64,000 nucleotides of DNA from positions 2,480,001 through 2,544,000 of the forward strand of contig OY760226.1 of NCBI GenBank assembly GCA_963663395.1. The letters run 5' to 3'. This DNA comes from Azophilus sp963663395 (GTDB taxonomy: Bacteria > Pseudomonadota > Gammaproteobacteria > Pseudomonadales > Azotimanducaceae). The notes beneath the pieces are model-generated. The model saw nothing but the letters and a program-made list of their open reading frames with translations. It did no database searches and was not told the origin of the DNA. The position numbers and the translations under genes are program-made. Positions 15,887-24,828 of this stretch are shown one piece after another; position 1 is the first letter of the stretch, and every line of letters begins with the position of its first letter.

Positions 15887-17785
15887 CTATATTCTCGATT
15901 GGGCAGCAACCATCTTCTTACCCCGCCGCCGGATCGGCTTGGGCCGCGGCACCCGCTGCCCCGGCCACACGATGTCTTCGTACTCCAGGGGTTCCTTGGT
16001 AAAGCCCAGCCGCATTGCCGGCGTCTTGCCGTCGTCGCCCACGAACACCCAATTGTTGACCGCCCGAAAGATGGTGAGGTACTTCGTTACCATGGCCGGG
16101 TTGTAGGGCGCGTAGCCGTGCCAGACCCTCTTCTTGCCCCCGGCCGAGTCGATCGGGCGTTCCACGGCATTGACCAGGCGCCGGGTCTTGAGGAACACGT
16201 TGTCGACGGTGGACAGGCCGGAGCGCAGGAACATGTCGGCCTTGCGCTCGTCGCCCAGATCGGGGTCCGGAGTGAGCCACGACATTGCCTTGTGCGGCTC
16301 GTTCACGGTCGGCAGCGGATGCACCACCCACTCGTCGTCCCACTTGCCGTACTTCTGCTGCTCCTTGAGCCGGCTTTTCATCATCTCTCGCCCGACTTGT
16401 CGCCAATCCTTGCGGACAGGGGCCGGCAACGTCTGGGCAAAGGCGCGGCGCACCTCCCTGGCTTCCCTGAGGATCTCCAATCGCTCATCGATGGTCTGGT
16501 GCTTGGTGAAGTTCACGAAGAAAAGGTGAGCGTCACCCCGCTTGACTTCCTCCGCGAAGGCCGACAGGAACGCCGCCCGACCCATCGAGTCGATGTCGGT
16601 GTTGAGCTGGAGTGATTTCACGCCGGCACCGGTGAAGATCTCGTGCAGGAGAAACCACTGGGCGTAACACATGTACGGCATGTGGACCTGCAGTCCGTTG
16701 TTGAGCAATGGCGTCGAGTAGCTGGTATCGAGCGTGTGCAGTTCGATGTTCTCGACGTCTTTACGTGATGCGGCCGATGTATAGAGCCTTTCGATTTGAC
16801 CCAGCAGATTGGATCTAGCGCTGCGGTCCCGGCGCGCCATTGCCCGGCCGGCCGCGATTTCGTCGCCGGCCAGCCAGTACTGGGCGTGCTTTCGGTAGGC
16901 CTCGGCTCGCGCCAGATCGCCGGTTTGCGCGGCTCGCGTATTGACCTCGAAGGGATCCACGCGCCCGTCGAAGTTGCAGTTCAGGGCCAGAATGAAATGG
17001 GAGTCCGCGTCCACGGTGCAGTACGTGGACAACTCGACGTTGCGGCGGTCCAGGCGGCTTACCCAGTTCAACTGGTAGACCTGGGCATCCGATTGAACGT
17101 TCATGTCTTCCGGCAGTTTGAGCCGGCCCTCGATGAACGCCCGGTCGACCGACCCCGAGTAGGCCCGGCAACGCCGATGGAGAAAGTCGATCATGGGGTA
17201 GTAGGCGCGGGCGGACTTCAACCTCGCTCCGCGCACCGTGCAGCGCACCGCCGCCTTGTTTGCGACTCGGCTGAGGATGTCCACCGCAAGGCGCTTGTTG
17301 TAGTCACCTACGCGCACGGCGTCGGAAACCAGGGTCCGCCGACCGCAACTCCGGCATTGGTAGTATTGCCCGTTACCCGATTTGGGCTTGCCGCGCTTGC
17401 GATACTGGTCAGGGTGCAAGCCGACCGGGCGCGCACGGTTCTCGCAATCCTCGTTGCTGCAGCCGGTCAATTCATCGAGGCGCCAAATTCCGCTTTCCTG
17501 GGCCAGCCGCTCGACTTCCTGGGCGATGGCGTCGTTGGAGCGCACTGGCGGTTTGTCGAGGCACGTCTTGCATCGGATGGCGGGGATTTGCCCGCCTTTG
17601 GTGGAATGAAGTTTGTAGTGGGGATCGCGGTCTTTAGACGGACCGGTCTTTCCTTGTTTCGTACGGGCAGGGACGCCGAAGTTGGCGCAGTCCGGCATCT
17701 TGCAGTGATTGACCTGGATGGTCGTTTGAGACCCCGGAAGGTCGATGGTTGCGGGCAAAGGGACTCGGGGTTGCGATTTCTCCAT
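15887..17785 (-). CDS. Zinc-ribbon protein with DDE-transposase-like core
   Basis: 632 codons. The N-terminal third has three cysteine clusters: CKMPDCANFG with CKTC, CSNEDCENRARP, and CRSCGRRT, as in InsA-type zinc ribbons. The middle holds a likely first acidic motif (YCTVDADSHFILALNCNFDG) and a second (LQLNTDIDSMGRAAFLSAF). The C-terminus reads YNPAMVTKYLTIFRAVNNW, then KTPAMRLGF and IVWPGQRVPRPKP, much like the YN...KTPA end of integrase-core transposases. I infer a DDE-type mobile-element protein; a remnant of the same C-terminus at 25643-25702 supports mobility. Its own terminal repeats are not defined. It could also be a domesticated transposase. Confidence 0.55.
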   Translation of the reverse strand: MEKSQPRVPLPATIDLPGSQTTIQVNHCKMPDCANFGVPARTKQGKTGPSKDRDPHYKLHSTKGGQIPAIRCKTCLDKPPVRSNDAIAQEVERLAQESGIWRLDELTGCSNEDCENRARPVGLHPDQYRKRGKPKSGNGQYYQCRSCGRRTLVSDAVRVGDYNKRLAVDILSRVANKAAVRCTVRGARLKSARAYYPMIDFLHRRCRAYSGSVDRAFIEGRLKLPEDMNVQSDAQVYQLNWVSRLDRRNVELSTYCTVDADSHFILALNCNFDGRVDPFEVNTRAAQTGDLARAEAYRKHAQYWLAGDEIAAGRAMARRDRSARSNLLGQIERLYTSAASRKDVENIELHTLDTSYSTPLLNNGLQVHMPYMCYAQWFLLHEIFTGAGVKSLQLNTDIDSMGRAAFLSAFAEEVKRGDAHLFFVNFTKHQTIDERLEILREAREVRRAFAQTLPAPVRKDWRQVGREMMKSRLKEQQKYGKWDDEWVVHPLPTVNEPHKAMSWLTPDPDLGDERKADMFLRSGLSTVDNVFLKTRRLVNAVERPIDSAGGKKRVWHGYAPYNPAMVTKYLTIFRAVNNWVFVGDDGKTPAMRLGFTKEPLEYEDIVWPGQRVPRPKPIRRRGKKMVAAQSRI

Positions 17786-18562
17786 GGGTGTATAATTCCT
17801 CGTTACTTGGCGCGTTCTGCTCCCAATGTGGTGCCTTTACCGGCATGCACTCGGAGGAGTCGAGCCAATAATCACGAAAGACCAGGAAAATCATTGGGAA
17901 TTCGTGATTTGTTAAGGGTGATATTATACCAAAAAAACAAAAAAATAGCCACTTTAGCGCGAGATAGCCGAGCCCAGAATTCCCTGAAATATCAGGGACT
18001 TACGAGTCGGCCCCCGGGAAAACGCCACAATAAACGAAACGGCTAGGGGCGCGCCATAGCCGTTTCGTTTTTTGTGGCGCACAAACCCCGTCTCCTGCTC
18101 CAATAGTCGCCACCGTTTCGTATATTTTGAGCCATAACTTATTGGAATAAATGATGTTTTTGGGTTTTTAGTCTAACGTCTCCCCGTGACGTTCCACAAT
18201 CAACGAGTCAAAATATTTTGCTTTTTTCGTCTGACGCGCAATAGACCCTACCTTACGGTGCGAGTACGGCCTCGCTTGAGTGGGCGGACCGGTCGATCCA
18301 AATCACGCTCGTCGATCCAGTCTGGATGTCGGTTCACAATGGCGAAGAGGGCTGCCTCCTCAAGCTAGCGTCTGCCGCGAACGGCTTCATTCTCTCCGGG
18401 TGGCAGGTGGATTGAACCCGTCGCGGATGTGGCAGGCTGAGTTCGTCAGGTCGGATTCCCCGCAGATCCACTTCCTCGGAAGCGGCAATCGGCGCGCCCT
18501 CCAGACAGCTCTCTTCCCTGTTGCCCTTTGGCGATAGCAGCTCAGCTACCCCAATAGTAAAG
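17786..18562. other. AT-rich gene-free stretch with palindromes
   Basis: Nearly 780 bases without a convincing gene, lying between the starts or ends of two minus-strand genes. It holds a TATAAT-like -10 on the minus strand (17923-17928), a six-base hairpin (ccctga/tcaggg, 17983-17998) and the large inverted repeat at 18023-18079. A short frame around 18280-18414 reads QITLVDPVWMSVHNGEEGCL, then ASAANGFILSGWQVD, and may be the tail of a lost gene. Confidence 0.5.
18023..18079. repeat. 23-bp inverted repeat with 11-nt loop
   Basis: Arms 18023-18045 and 18057-18079 pair over 23 bases with one mismatch (core aaacgaaacggcta and tagccgtttcgttt). The hairpin lies upstream of the zinc-ribbon gene and past the end of the ATPase gene. 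It could be a strong bidirectional terminator or an element end; the T-run lies inside the stem rather than after it. Confidence 0.7.
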
Positions 18563-20854
18563 TCAGGCTTGCGTGGCGTTTACAATGCGGAGGGTTCGTC
18601 TTACGTAGCCTGCGAGTTCCTGCCGGTCAATCTGGCTAGGCGTGGCATCAGATCTGTTCTCGCCATGATGATAGTCGCCTGTGTAGTCATTGATCTGGTC
18701 CAGCGCAACATAGAGGGCCTGTGCGGGGTGCTGTTCACCACTCACTCTAATCTTTTGAACAATCGTGCCGAGCCAGTCGTTACCAGCCTTGAAACAATTT
18801 GGAAACGTTGTCCAACAATGGGTTTCAAGAACTACCCTCATTTTCCGGATAAGGTCTTCGGGCTTTCCCTTTCCTTCTGACAGAAACGTTTGCAAGTCGT
18901 CCATGTCCTTCGCGGTACGGCCTTTGCATGCTTCCACAATATCTATAGGCATGATTTTTGTGCCCTGTACACCATGATCAGCGAGAGACAGAGCAATGCG
19001 ACCGCTAGTTGGAGTCTTGTCCCACACCAGTTTGAGGAAGTTGGCGTTATGCGAAAGTACGATGACCTGCGCACATTTTCTAGCCACCCTTGCGATCTCA
19101 TGAACAGTCTGGCGGCGGCGGAAGGCGTCTTGGCTGCTAAAGGGGTCATCGAACACGACAGTCTTTGTTGCTGCGTTCTGGTCCAGGTCGAGATTGGCGA
19201 GAAAGAAGGCAAGGGCGAGAGTGCTTCGGTCCCCTGCACTGAGGGTGTTTTTGAAGCTTGGTTGGGATGTGGGAGTGTCTCCGCTGCCTAGATCGACAGT
19301 AGTATCATTAATCACTAACTGATAGCTGGAGGCGGCGATACCGCTTGGATAGCCGTGTTCAATTCCGCTGACTTGAAACCCGGCATTGAAGGCGTCCAGA
19401 TAGCGGTTTATACGATCTTCGTAGGGCTTCGCGATATTCTCGCTGTGCATACCGAGTTCAGTTCGAATTTCGTTTTTTCGATGGTCAATAGCCTCCTTGG
19501 CTTCAGTGAAGCCGATATAGTTGGCGCATAGTTTGGCAACCCGATCGGCGTGGCGGATCTTGATGGCCTGCCGGCGCTCCAGTTCCACCTCGGCCACTTT
19601 AGGATCAGCAACTCCGGTTTCTTCTTTCTTGGCGGCGATGAGCGCATTGGCGGTCCGAATTTTTGTAACAATGCGGTACGCGTTGTCCTGTGCGGCTCCA
19701 TAGGCTGTAGCGGCCGTGCTGAAAGCAGTATCCACCCGGATTGTGTCAAGTGGAGAGCGGGCTTTGCGTTCAAGTAACGACAGGGCAGTTTCCCCAAGGT
19801 CTCTGAGTGCTTCTCCAATGGCCGCCGGCATGGTGACGGATTCCGGATCGATGGCACAATACCGGCCCCAAAATTCGGCCGCGGCCTTGTTTTGTTCGAC
19901 TTTGGTATAGAGGCTACCCACAGCGGTATCGCCGAATCGTTGCTGGATTTCATCGCCCCACGCATTGATGTCTGCTCTGAGTGCCTTGAAACGCTCGCCG
20001 AACACCGCGCGGTACGCGGCGATGAGAGACAGACCTTGGATGTCTTGGCCGCAAAACGGGCACGTCTCACCATTGACATAGTCGATCCCCTTCCCGAGCC
20101 AACTGCTGCCGTCAAAGTCCATGCCGTGCGTAGCGAGGTGTTCGCCAAGGCGGGTCTCAGCGTCTTGTGCAATGTCATCGATAGTACGGGCAAGAAAGTC
20201 AGCGAAACCGTTTGGCAGCGACGGTAGCGCGATCTCGGACAGCGGGGGCCGTTCGTGGATCTGCTGAGTGTTGTGGATGGCTTCAAGGCTAAGCGTTTGT
20301 TCGGCAATACGATCATCAATGTTTGGGTCGGCAGCGAGACCAATAAACGTTTTCAGATCCATCCCTACGGGAATATGCGACTGGATAGACTTCGTGACTG
20401 CGCTGATCTCGCGGGTCATCTCTCGGCTTTCCTTGGCCAAACCAGCTTCTTCCGCTGCCCGCCGTACGGCATCCTCTCCAACAATGACGCGGTATAGCCT
20501 TCGCTTATGGCCTATCTCTACGACCTCCCCCGAATGAACATTCTCAGAGATGAACGTGTCATCGAAGATGGCGAGGTTGGGGTTGAAAGCGTTCCAACGT
20601 ATGCCGTCGAAGTGCGTCAAGCCAGACTGGCACTGTATCTTTACAACGGGCGGATCCTCCGCGCCAAGCGTATGCCTTCCAGCGATGTGCGCAGAATCAC
20701 CGGTTTTCAGAGAGCGCAAAATTGCACAAAGAGTAGTCTTACCGGCGCCATTGGCACCTACGATCAATGTGCAGCGGGAGAGTTCCGGGTTGCCTCGCGC
20801 TGCAGAGTTTCGAAAACGACCGGTGTTCTTGATCGAGACAATTTTTTTCAGCAC
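18563..20854 (-). CDS. RloC/AAA_13-type SMC-like ATPase with zinc hook
   Basis: 763 codons from a GTG. Walker A GANGAGKT is at residues 33-40. A zinc-hook-like CPFCGQ sits near residue 266 in the middle of the helical arms. The ABC signature LSAGDRSTLALAFF is near 535, Walker B VVFDDPFSSQD near 565 and the switch His LSHNANF near 603. Length and order match RloC, a phage-responsive ATPase whose homologues carry an anticodon-nuclease domain, but the C-terminal 130 residues (MRVVLETHCWTTFP, INDYTGDYHHGE) look like the general AAA_13 tail. I cannot confirm the nuclease triad. No methylase or restriction partner adjoins it. Confidence 0.75.
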   Translation of the reverse strand: MLKKIVSIKNTGRFRNSAARGNPELSRCTLIVGANGAGKTTLCAILRSLKTGDSAHIAGRHTLGAEDPPVVKIQCQSGLTHFDGIRWNAFNPNLAIFDDTFISENVHSGEVVEIGHKRRLYRVIVGEDAVRRAAEEAGLAKESREMTREISAVTKSIQSHIPVGMDLKTFIGLAADPNIDDRIAEQTLSLEAIHNTQQIHERPPLSEIALPSLPNGFADFLARTIDDIAQDAETRLGEHLATHGMDFDGSSWLGKGIDYVNGETCPFCGQDIQGLSLIAAYRAVFGERFKALRADINAWGDEIQQRFGDTAVGSLYTKVEQNKAAAEFWGRYCAIDPESVTMPAAIGEALRDLGETALSLLERKARSPLDTIRVDTAFSTAATAYGAAQDNAYRIVTKIRTANALIAAKKEETGVADPKVAEVELERRQAIKIRHADRVAKLCANYIGFTEAKEAIDHRKNEIRTELGMHSENIAKPYEDRINRYLDAFNAGFQVSGIEHGYPSGIAASSYQLVINDTTVDLGSGDTPTSQPSFKNTLSAGDRSTLALAFFLANLDLDQNAATKTVVFDDPFSSQDAFRRRQTVHEIARVARKCAQVIVLSHNANFLKLVWDKTPTSGRIALSLADHGVQGTKIMPIDIVEACKGRTAKDMDDLQTFLSEGKGKPEDLIRKMRVVLETHCWTTFPNCFKAGNDWLGTIVQKIRVSGEQHPAQALYVALDQINDYTGDYHHGENRSDATPSQIDRQELAGYVRRTLRIVNATQA

Positions 20855-21104
20855 GGGAATCTATTGTCTTCAAGAACGTCGCGAATTTTTCGATCCGAGC
20901 GATCATCGGGTGCTGCGGCGTTCCCAAATCTCCAGAACACGCCATCCCAGATCGGCTGCGATCGGATCTGGTCACGATCTAACACCATACTTCCAAGGGG
21001 CCACGGGTTGCGAAAAACCGGCGGATTATAGGGTCCTATTCGATTTGTGGCGATCGGTTTGCAGCGGTATGAAGGGAACTGGCCAAACGCGGCCGGTTTC
21101 TGCT

Positions 21105-21210
21105 CCGCGTCGGCCTGCGACAGCCGTTGCTCAACAACGACCACTCTCGTGTCCTGCCTGGGCGACAGCAGCGCCTCGAGCCGTAGTGTCGGCGTGTTAG
21201 AAAGACCCTC
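21105..21210 (-). pseudogene. Second copy of the unknown remnant seen at 2030-2130
   Basis: The minus strand reads RVEGLSNTPTLRLEALLSPR, then DTRVVVVEQRLSQADAE, matching RVVGLADRLTLRLDALVPPH and SKVVIVEQRLSRRDVE at the other site. DNA similarity extends over about 100 bases. The surrounding frame (to 21369) runs into the exonuclease gene and is not credible as a whole. Confidence 0.35.
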
Positions 21211-21242
21211 CACCCGGCGCAAGTGGAGTGACCCCGCTGGAC

Positions 21243-21731
21243 TTAACGCCTCATTGCCGCTATAGCGATTCTCGCGCAGGCTTCCGCGTCGGACAGAGCC
21301 TCGTGGTGATTGAGTGGTATTCCCAAGTGATCGCAGACTGAGCGCAGACTCGATGACGGTAGGTTCCACTTGGCGCGGGCCATCTGCAGGGTGCAGCGGA
21401 ACTCGTGGTCGGGTGGTTCAAACCCCGCAGCGTCGCAGCACTGGTAGAGAACACTTCGATCAAATGGCGCATTGTGGGCGGCCAGGAATTTCGCTTCAGC
21501 GATGAAATCCCGGAGTTCTGGCCACATTGCGTCAAAAGTCGGGCTGTTGCGGACGTCTTCCCAAGCCAACCCGTGGATTGGCGTGTGAATGAACTCTTCA
21601 CGCGGCGGCCGAATCAGTTGATGGTACTTTTCGGTGATTCGGCCGTTCCAAACCCGGACCGCGCCAACGGCACAGGCGCTGTCGCGGCCGTTGTCGGCTG
21701 TCTCGAAGTCGATTGCAGCGAAGGATCTCAT
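21243..21731 (-). CDS. 3'-5' exonuclease, DnaQ/PolC-like DEDDh type
   Basis: 162 residues from the ATG at 21731 (MRSFAAIDFETAD), chosen because motif Exo I (D8, E10) starts directly after it; the frame extends upstream to 21767. Exo II is HNAPFDRSVL and Exo III is HEALSDAEACA, giving the DEDDh set. It should remove nucleotides from DNA or RNA 3' ends in the cytoplasm. A QMARAKWNLPSSSL segment before Exo III is typical of stand-alone DnaQ-like exonucleases. It is transcribed divergently from a BRCT protein 98 bases away, so the two may share control. Confidence 0.85.
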   Translation of the reverse strand: MRSFAAIDFETADNGRDSACAVGAVRVWNGRITEKYHQLIRPPREEFIHTPIHGLAWEDVRNSPTFDAMWPELRDFIAEAKFLAAHNAPFDRSVLYQCCDAAGFEPPDHEFRCTLQMARAKWNLPSSSLRSVCDHLGIPLNHHEALSDAEACARIAIAAMRR

Positions 21732-21829
21732 GACTTGCTCGATGCCTTGTGGTGTCATATCAATCAACTGCCGGAATCAACGCCAGTGGTCGGAGAGGCG
21801 GGGGCACAAAGTACGAGACGGACGCAACC

Positions 21830-22462
21830 ATGACAAGCCACGACCCCTATTTGCGGTTCAACCGCACGGATGTCGTTGACAAGCAGGTGGATACCCTGAT
21901 TGGCCTGTGCAAAGGCATTGCCGCAGACGGTGTCGTAAATCAGCAGGAAGCGGAATTTCTGCAAGGCTGGCTCGCCGCAAACGAAATAACCATTCAGTCA
22001 AACCCGGTCATCGGTACGCTTCTAAGCCGCGTCAATGACATGCTATCCGACGGCGTGCTTGACCGTGACGAAGCCGAGGACTTGTTGGCAGCGCTGCGCT
22101 CGTTTGCGGGCGACACACCTGAGACCGGGGAGTTCATCAAGACCATAGAGCTACCGGTCAATTGTCCGGAACCCGAGATCGAATTCGCCGAACGACGGTT
22201 CTGTTTTACGGGGACGTTCGCGTACGGGTCACGCCGGAAGTGTGTCAATTTAGTCGAGGCGCTTGGCGGCGCTCACTCCCGCACAGTCACCATGGCGCTC
22301 GATTACCTGGTGCTAGGCGTCTATGTGACGCCTAGCTGGGCCCACGAGGCGTTCGGGCGAAAGATCGAGAAGGCCATGTATTACCGAGACGACCGCAGCA
22401 GGGGCATAGCCATCGTCTCTGAAAGACACTGGATGGCACAAGCGGAATCGATGGGTGCGTAG
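21830..22462 (+). CDS. BRCT-domain protein with TerB-like N-terminal region
   Basis: 210 residues. The N-terminal 90 residues (VDTLIGLCKGIAADGVVNQQ, EAEFLQGWLAAN, SDGVLDRDEAEDLLAAL) have the paired acidic helices of a TerB-like fold. Residues about 117-200 form a ligase-type BRCT domain: RRFCFTGTFAYGSRRKC, LVEALGGAHSRTVT and DYLVLG. BRCT domains bind DNA ends or phosphoproteins. The divergent neighbour is a DEDDh exonuclease, which suggests a small DNA-end-processing module. No catalytic residues. The start follows the frame's best ATG; the open frame itself runs upstream to 21749. Confidence 0.75.
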   Translation: MTSHDPYLRFNRTDVVDKQVDTLIGLCKGIAADGVVNQQEAEFLQGWLAANEITIQSNPVIGTLLSRVNDMLSDGVLDRDEAEDLLAALRSFAGDTPETGEFIKTIELPVNCPEPEIEFAERRFCFTGTFAYGSRRKCVNLVEALGGAHSRTVTMALDYLVLGVYVTPSWAHEAFGRKIEKAMYYRDDRSRGIAIVSERHWMAQAESMGA

Positions 22463-22500
22463 GCGAGCGCGACGCCGCCAGGCTCTGGCGTCAATCCCCG

Positions 22501-23238
22501 TTACTGAACGCCTTGTTCCGACGGGGCTGCTGACAGGGACTTATCGTCAGGCGCCTCGTCTTCAATCCATGCTGAGATCACACCTGCCAGCGAGCCAATT
22601 AGCCCGAGCGAGACGATCACGAGCCATATCGCAATTACGCGTCCTCCCATCGTCACCGGGCGGTGGTCGCCGAAGTAGCTAGGTTCCGCGCCGAACATCG
22701 CGGTTGTCGACCACAACAACGCATCCTTGGCCGTTCGGATGGTAGCGTCCGGATGGCCAGCCTCCACCCCAAGAATCAGAAAACTGCTCATGACGATGGA
22801 GACGACGATCAGCGAGAATACGGTGGCAATTACAGCGCGACTCCGCCCGGCGTTGAAGTAAGTCGCGATGCTGCGGGCGCTTTGCGTCGTGCTGCGCAGA
22901 ACGCGGATGATTAGAAGCAGGCGCAACAGTCGCAAGGCCCGAAACGCCTCGATTTCCGGCACCGAGGCCAGGAAATCCGCCCATCCCCATCGCCACCAAC
23001 GGCGCTTGTCGGGGGCTCGCCAAAGATCCCAGACCGCCTTGGACGCGAACAGGACACAAACCATGTAGTCCAGCATCAAGGCAAGGTCGCGAAACTCCGA
23101 GCCGAAACCAGGCATGGTGCGAAGGCCGAGCAGAACGATCGAACCCAGCGCCAACAGGGCGAATAAGGATTCAACCACGATTTGGGCGCCCGACAGCTCG
23201 CCACTGGCCGTTTCACCGCCTTTCACCCCAACAGCCAT
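22501..23238 (-). CDS. Voltage-gated ion-channel-like protein with aberrant pore
   Basis: 245 residues with the six-helix layout of a Kv-type subunit: S1 near 20-42, S2 near 53-72, an S4-like arginine ladder (RALRLLRLLLIIRVLR), S5 (AVIATVFSLIVVSIVM), pore loop and S6 (VIAIWLVIVSLGLIGSLAG). The pore helix DALLWSTTAMFGAEPSYFGD occupies the right place, followed by RPVTMGGR, but lacks the potassium filter TVGYGD. It may conduct another ion or act as a gated effector. It sits alone on the minus strand, convergent with the BRCT gene. Confidence 0.75.
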   Translation of the reverse strand: MAVGVKGGETASGELSGAQIVVESLFALLALGSIVLLGLRTMPGFGSEFRDLALMLDYMVCVLFASKAVWDLWRAPDKRRWWRWGWADFLASVPEIEAFRALRLLRLLLIIRVLRSTTQSARSIATYFNAGRSRAVIATVFSLIVVSIVMSSFLILGVEAGHPDATIRTAKDALLWSTTAMFGAEPSYFGDHRPVTMGGRVIAIWLVIVSLGLIGSLAGVISAWIEDEAPDDKSLSAAPSEQGVQ

Positions 23239-23283
23239 GCGTGTTGAGCTACTCTGACCTGGTTGGAAACTACGGAGGGCCGG

Positions 23284-24654
23284 CTACCCGTCCGCGGTTT
23301 GAGCCTGGTTGTGTTCGGCAGATTCTTTCGGCGAGCCATCTACGCCCGACCCAATGGGATCTCGCTTTTCGATTGGCGGTGGCGGCGGAGTCCACGCCCA
23401 CACATGTTGTCCCACTCGGTCATAATATTCCGGAACTGCCGCTTCGACATCATCGATAAAAGTCCTCCTCCCGGAAAATCGCCCCGCCAAGTCTCGGACC
23501 ATCGCCACTTCAAAGCGTGACGGCAGTGGCCCCTTGACGCCCTCTTCAAGGCATTTCGGGTTTTCGAGGACATCGGACAAAGGCGCTTGCGTCTGGCCAC
23601 TTCTGCCAGCCCAATACGTCCTGACCAGAACATCCGCAGTGTCGATGTTCTTCAGTTGGCGGACAAGCCAATTGATGCTGGCGCTGGCTCGTTTTCTGTC
23701 TCCTGGGGCCTTGACCGTCATCGAGCAAGTGACGGTGCGCCGCAGCAGGTTGATCGTGACGTCAATGTCTCCGGCGGCGTTTGGAACGATGAAGGATGAA
23801 CGCAACTCTTTCGACCCAAGAAGTACGTCTGATGCATCTCGGAGCCTCATGGCAGGGTCCAGTTGATGCTTTCGGGGCATACGGATACCGATGGGCTGAC
23901 CGATGCGGCGGTCAAGGATCAGGCAAAGGTCCCGTTCCTCCTGGTGCCAACTGGAAACGGTATTGCTGATCTCGTCCGAGCTGCGTTTGAATTGCTGCTC
24001 CACGCGGATTCCGAGGACGAGCGGGCGCCACTCGGGATTCATGCGGTCGAATCGTTTGACCCCTGAGCCCGGGTGCTCGAAGTAGTTGACCATTTCATCC
24101 AGGACAAAGGCTTGCTCAACGTCGAGCGACTGACGGTCTCGCAAGATCAGCGCCGCATGGGTCAATATGCTGACCCAGGACAGGTGGTAAAACTGCACCT
24201 TGTTGCTAAGGCGCTTGGGGACGGTATAGGGAGTGTGGGTTGGTAGGGGGACAAGCTGATTGGACAGAGTGATCACCGCGTCGACGCCCAGCCGTTTGGC
24301 CGCTTCGGCGTATCGGCGAACCTGGGCCTCATCGATTGTGACGTTGTCGATCTTCGCCTCAAGAAGCGCTGTCCAGCGGGTGTTGCGCTTCGAAACACAG
24401 ATGAGGCCGTCGGGCCGATCACTGGTACCGCCTTCGACCTCTGGCAGCCTGACTTCGACGTAGCTGGCCACCTGGGCCGTCTTGCCGAGCTTGACCCCGC
24501 AACGGCCCAAAAGCACCTCTGCCAGCGGGCGAACAACGCGCAATGTCCCCAGAAGCACCGAAACCAGACGTTCTTCTTTTCGTGTCTGAGATGTCGTTGG
24601 AATGAGCCTCGCGGGCTTCGAAACATCGAGCAGCTTGTCCAGGTCGTTCGTCAT
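23284..24654 (-). CDS. PD-(D/E)XK-nuclease-like protein, unknown role
   Basis: 456 residues with a clear Shine-Dalgarno-like gaggggaaag upstream. Residues about 75-130 have the nuclease-fold pattern: RPDGLICVSKRNTRWTALLE with LLEAKIDN (Asp ... Glu-x-Lys), then QVRRYAEAAKRLGVDAVITL. The rest is an uncharacterised region with regular helices and strands, ending in a low-complexity Pro-rich tail (WTPPPPPIEKR). It starts just after the IS3 remnant region. It may be a restriction or DNA-repair nuclease, but no family name is certain. Confidence 0.6.
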   Translation of the reverse strand: MTNDLDKLLDVSKPARLIPTTSQTRKEERLVSVLLGTLRVVRPLAEVLLGRCGVKLGKTAQVASYVEVRLPEVEGGTSDRPDGLICVSKRNTRWTALLEAKIDNVTIDEAQVRRYAEAAKRLGVDAVITLSNQLVPLPTHTPYTVPKRLSNKVQFYHLSWVSILTHAALILRDRQSLDVEQAFVLDEMVNYFEHPGSGVKRFDRMNPEWRPLVLGIRVEQQFKRSSDEISNTVSSWHQEERDLCLILDRRIGQPIGIRMPRKHQLDPAMRLRDASDVLLGSKELRSSFIVPNAAGDIDVTINLLRRTVTCSMTVKAPGDRKRASASINWLVRQLKNIDTADVLVRTYWAGRSGQTQAPLSDVLENPKCLEEGVKGPLPSRFEVAMVRDLAGRFSGRRTFIDDVEAAVPEYYDRVGQHVWAWTPPPPPIEKRDPIGSGVDGSPKESAEHNQAQTADG

Positions 24655-24828
24655 CGTGGTCTTTCCCCTCGTGAATAAAACTCGGGGTGAAACACACTGC
24701 CCCGACTCAAATTAGGCTATGGCTTGTTGAGTGATATTAATCAAACATCATAAGTCGATGAGATAGGGCAGGAAAGCCGGAACAATGGGCGCAGCCATAG
24801 CACTGCTTGGCCCCTGAATCATCTACGC

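Noticed and set aside
16796..18046. 416-codon plus-strand frame
   Set aside because: It is antisense to the zinc-ribbon gene, which has coherent cysteine clusters and motifs.
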